Source of the DNA: JBBIQZ01 sp037442065
GTDB taxonomy: Bacteria; Patescibacteriota; CPR2_A; CG2-30-33-46
Direction: 5' to 3'
DNA length: 6,370 bases
Assembly: GCA_037442065.1 (NCBI GenBank)
Contig: JBBIQZ010000040.1
Span: 1-6,370 of the forward strand
Shown: positions 5,938 through 6,370 of the stretch, in pieces
How the letters are laid out: each line of letters opens with the position of its first letter
Numbering within the stretch: the first letter of the stretch is position 1
Translations under genes and position numbers: made by a program
Notes under the pieces: model-generated
What the model was told of the DNA's origin: nothing
Seen by the model: only the letters and a program-made list of their open reading frames with translations
Database searches by the model: none

Positions 5938-5966
5938 ATTATACTAAAAATAACTATCCAGCGAAA
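5938..5966 (-). promoter_or_regulatory. Probable gyrB promoter
   Basis: A perfect TATAAT reads on the - strand at 5943-5938. Seventeen bases upstream lies TTTCGC (5966-5961), a poor -35 match. Transcription would start near 5931, giving a leader of about 35 nt that begins within the small hairpin. No other plausible -10 fits between the RCC1-repeat gene stop and gyrB. Confidence 0.45.
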
Positions 5967-5974
5967 GGCTTTAA

Positions 5975-6370
5975 TTAAGGGTCGCAATTAAATTTCATTA
6001 AGAGAGAATGGTAACCGCCAGTAGAAACCGAGGATACTCCTGTTGCTGGCGTTTGCGTCCAATTATATACATTACTCCCATCACCAAAACCAAGCTGCCT
6101 GCCCCCATCATTGCCCCACGGACCAATATTCCTGCCCACTGCCCACACGATGCCGTCAGATTTTAGAGCTAAGGAATGATCTTCTTGTCCTTCAATGTAT
6201 TTAACGTTTCCGGTTAAAGTTTGAGTCCATATATTAACACTGCTTATACCGGATCCTAGCCCTAGTTCGCCGTTATTATTAAAAAAAGTTGAACCGGTAA
6301 CTAATGCATCACCATTAGATTTTATGACAAAAGAATAAAACCCATCCGCGGAAATAAATCTAATGCTACT
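5975..6370 (-). CDS. RCC1-repeat (regulator of chromosome condensation-like) beta-propeller protein, C-terminal part
   Basis: An open frame enters from the right edge and ends at TAA (5977-5975), giving 131 residues; the start is outside the window. The translation shows RCC1-type blades: ISADGFYSFVIKSNGDALV (6-24), NNGELGLG (32-39), WTQT (48-51), EDHSLALKSDGIVWAVG (63-79), RQLGFGDGSN (91-100), WTQT (104-107) and a final TGGYHSLLMKF (117-127). The spacing between HSLALK and HSLLMK is about 55 residues, typical for one blade. Ending in the first strands of a blade is common in propellers that close their ring with the N-terminus. Such bacterial proteins are usually secreted or surface-located and bind unknown partners; that is inference, as no signal peptide is visible here. 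It ends 79 bp upstream of gyrB on the same strand. The reading frame is firm; the specific function is unknown. Confidence 0.85.
   Translation of the reverse strand, partial: SSIRFISADGFYSFVIKSNGDALVTGSTFFNNNGELGLGSGISSVNIWTQTLTGNVKYIEGQEDHSLALKSDGIVWAVGRNIGPWGNDGGRQLGFGDGSNVYNWTQTPATGVSSVSTGGYHSLLMKFNCDP

Overview
The window looks like bacterial chromosome, most likely from a member of the Candidate Phyla Radiation (Patescibacteria, possibly Parcubacteria-like). This assignment is an inference from three things: the look of the GyrB protein, A+T-rich intergenic DNA full of short 7-8 bp tandem repeats, and one such microsatellite lying inside gyrB. No rRNA or tRNA is present to confirm it.

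Left part (2-3372, + strand): a tight two-gene operon. The first gene encodes a 775-residue protein that joins, in one chain, the two halves of the HgdB-like 'acyl-CoA dehydratase activase-related' family (COG3580/DUF2229 followed by COG3581). The second gene overlaps it by ATGA and encodes the matching ASKHA-fold ATPase activator (COG1924, BadF/HgdC type), with both cluster cysteines and an extra C-terminal cysteine cluster. In this family the ATPase carries a [4Fe-4S] cluster and drives electrons to very low potential by ATP hydrolysis; the partner protein accepts them. The substrate of this pair cannot be read from the sequence. A strong intrinsic terminator closes the operon, and the stop codon sits in its hairpin loop.

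Middle (3373-3852, about 480 bp): no convincing protein gene. It holds a 10-bp inverted repeat, then about 240 bp of dense nested complementarity closed by a long-range 11-bp helix (candidate structured RNA), a large hairpin, an A+T-rich 8-bp tandem repeat, and a 15-bp direct repeat flanking a small palindromic module.

Right part (3853-6370, - strand): complete gyrB (DNA gyrase subunit B, 680 aa) with a low-complexity insert encoded partly by a 7-bp tandem repeat. Upstream of it lie a short leader with a hairpin and a TATAAT box, then the C-terminal 131 residues of an RCC1-repeat beta-propeller protein that runs off the right edge. The two transcription units converge on the middle region. 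The electron-activation operon and gyrB have no evident functional link.
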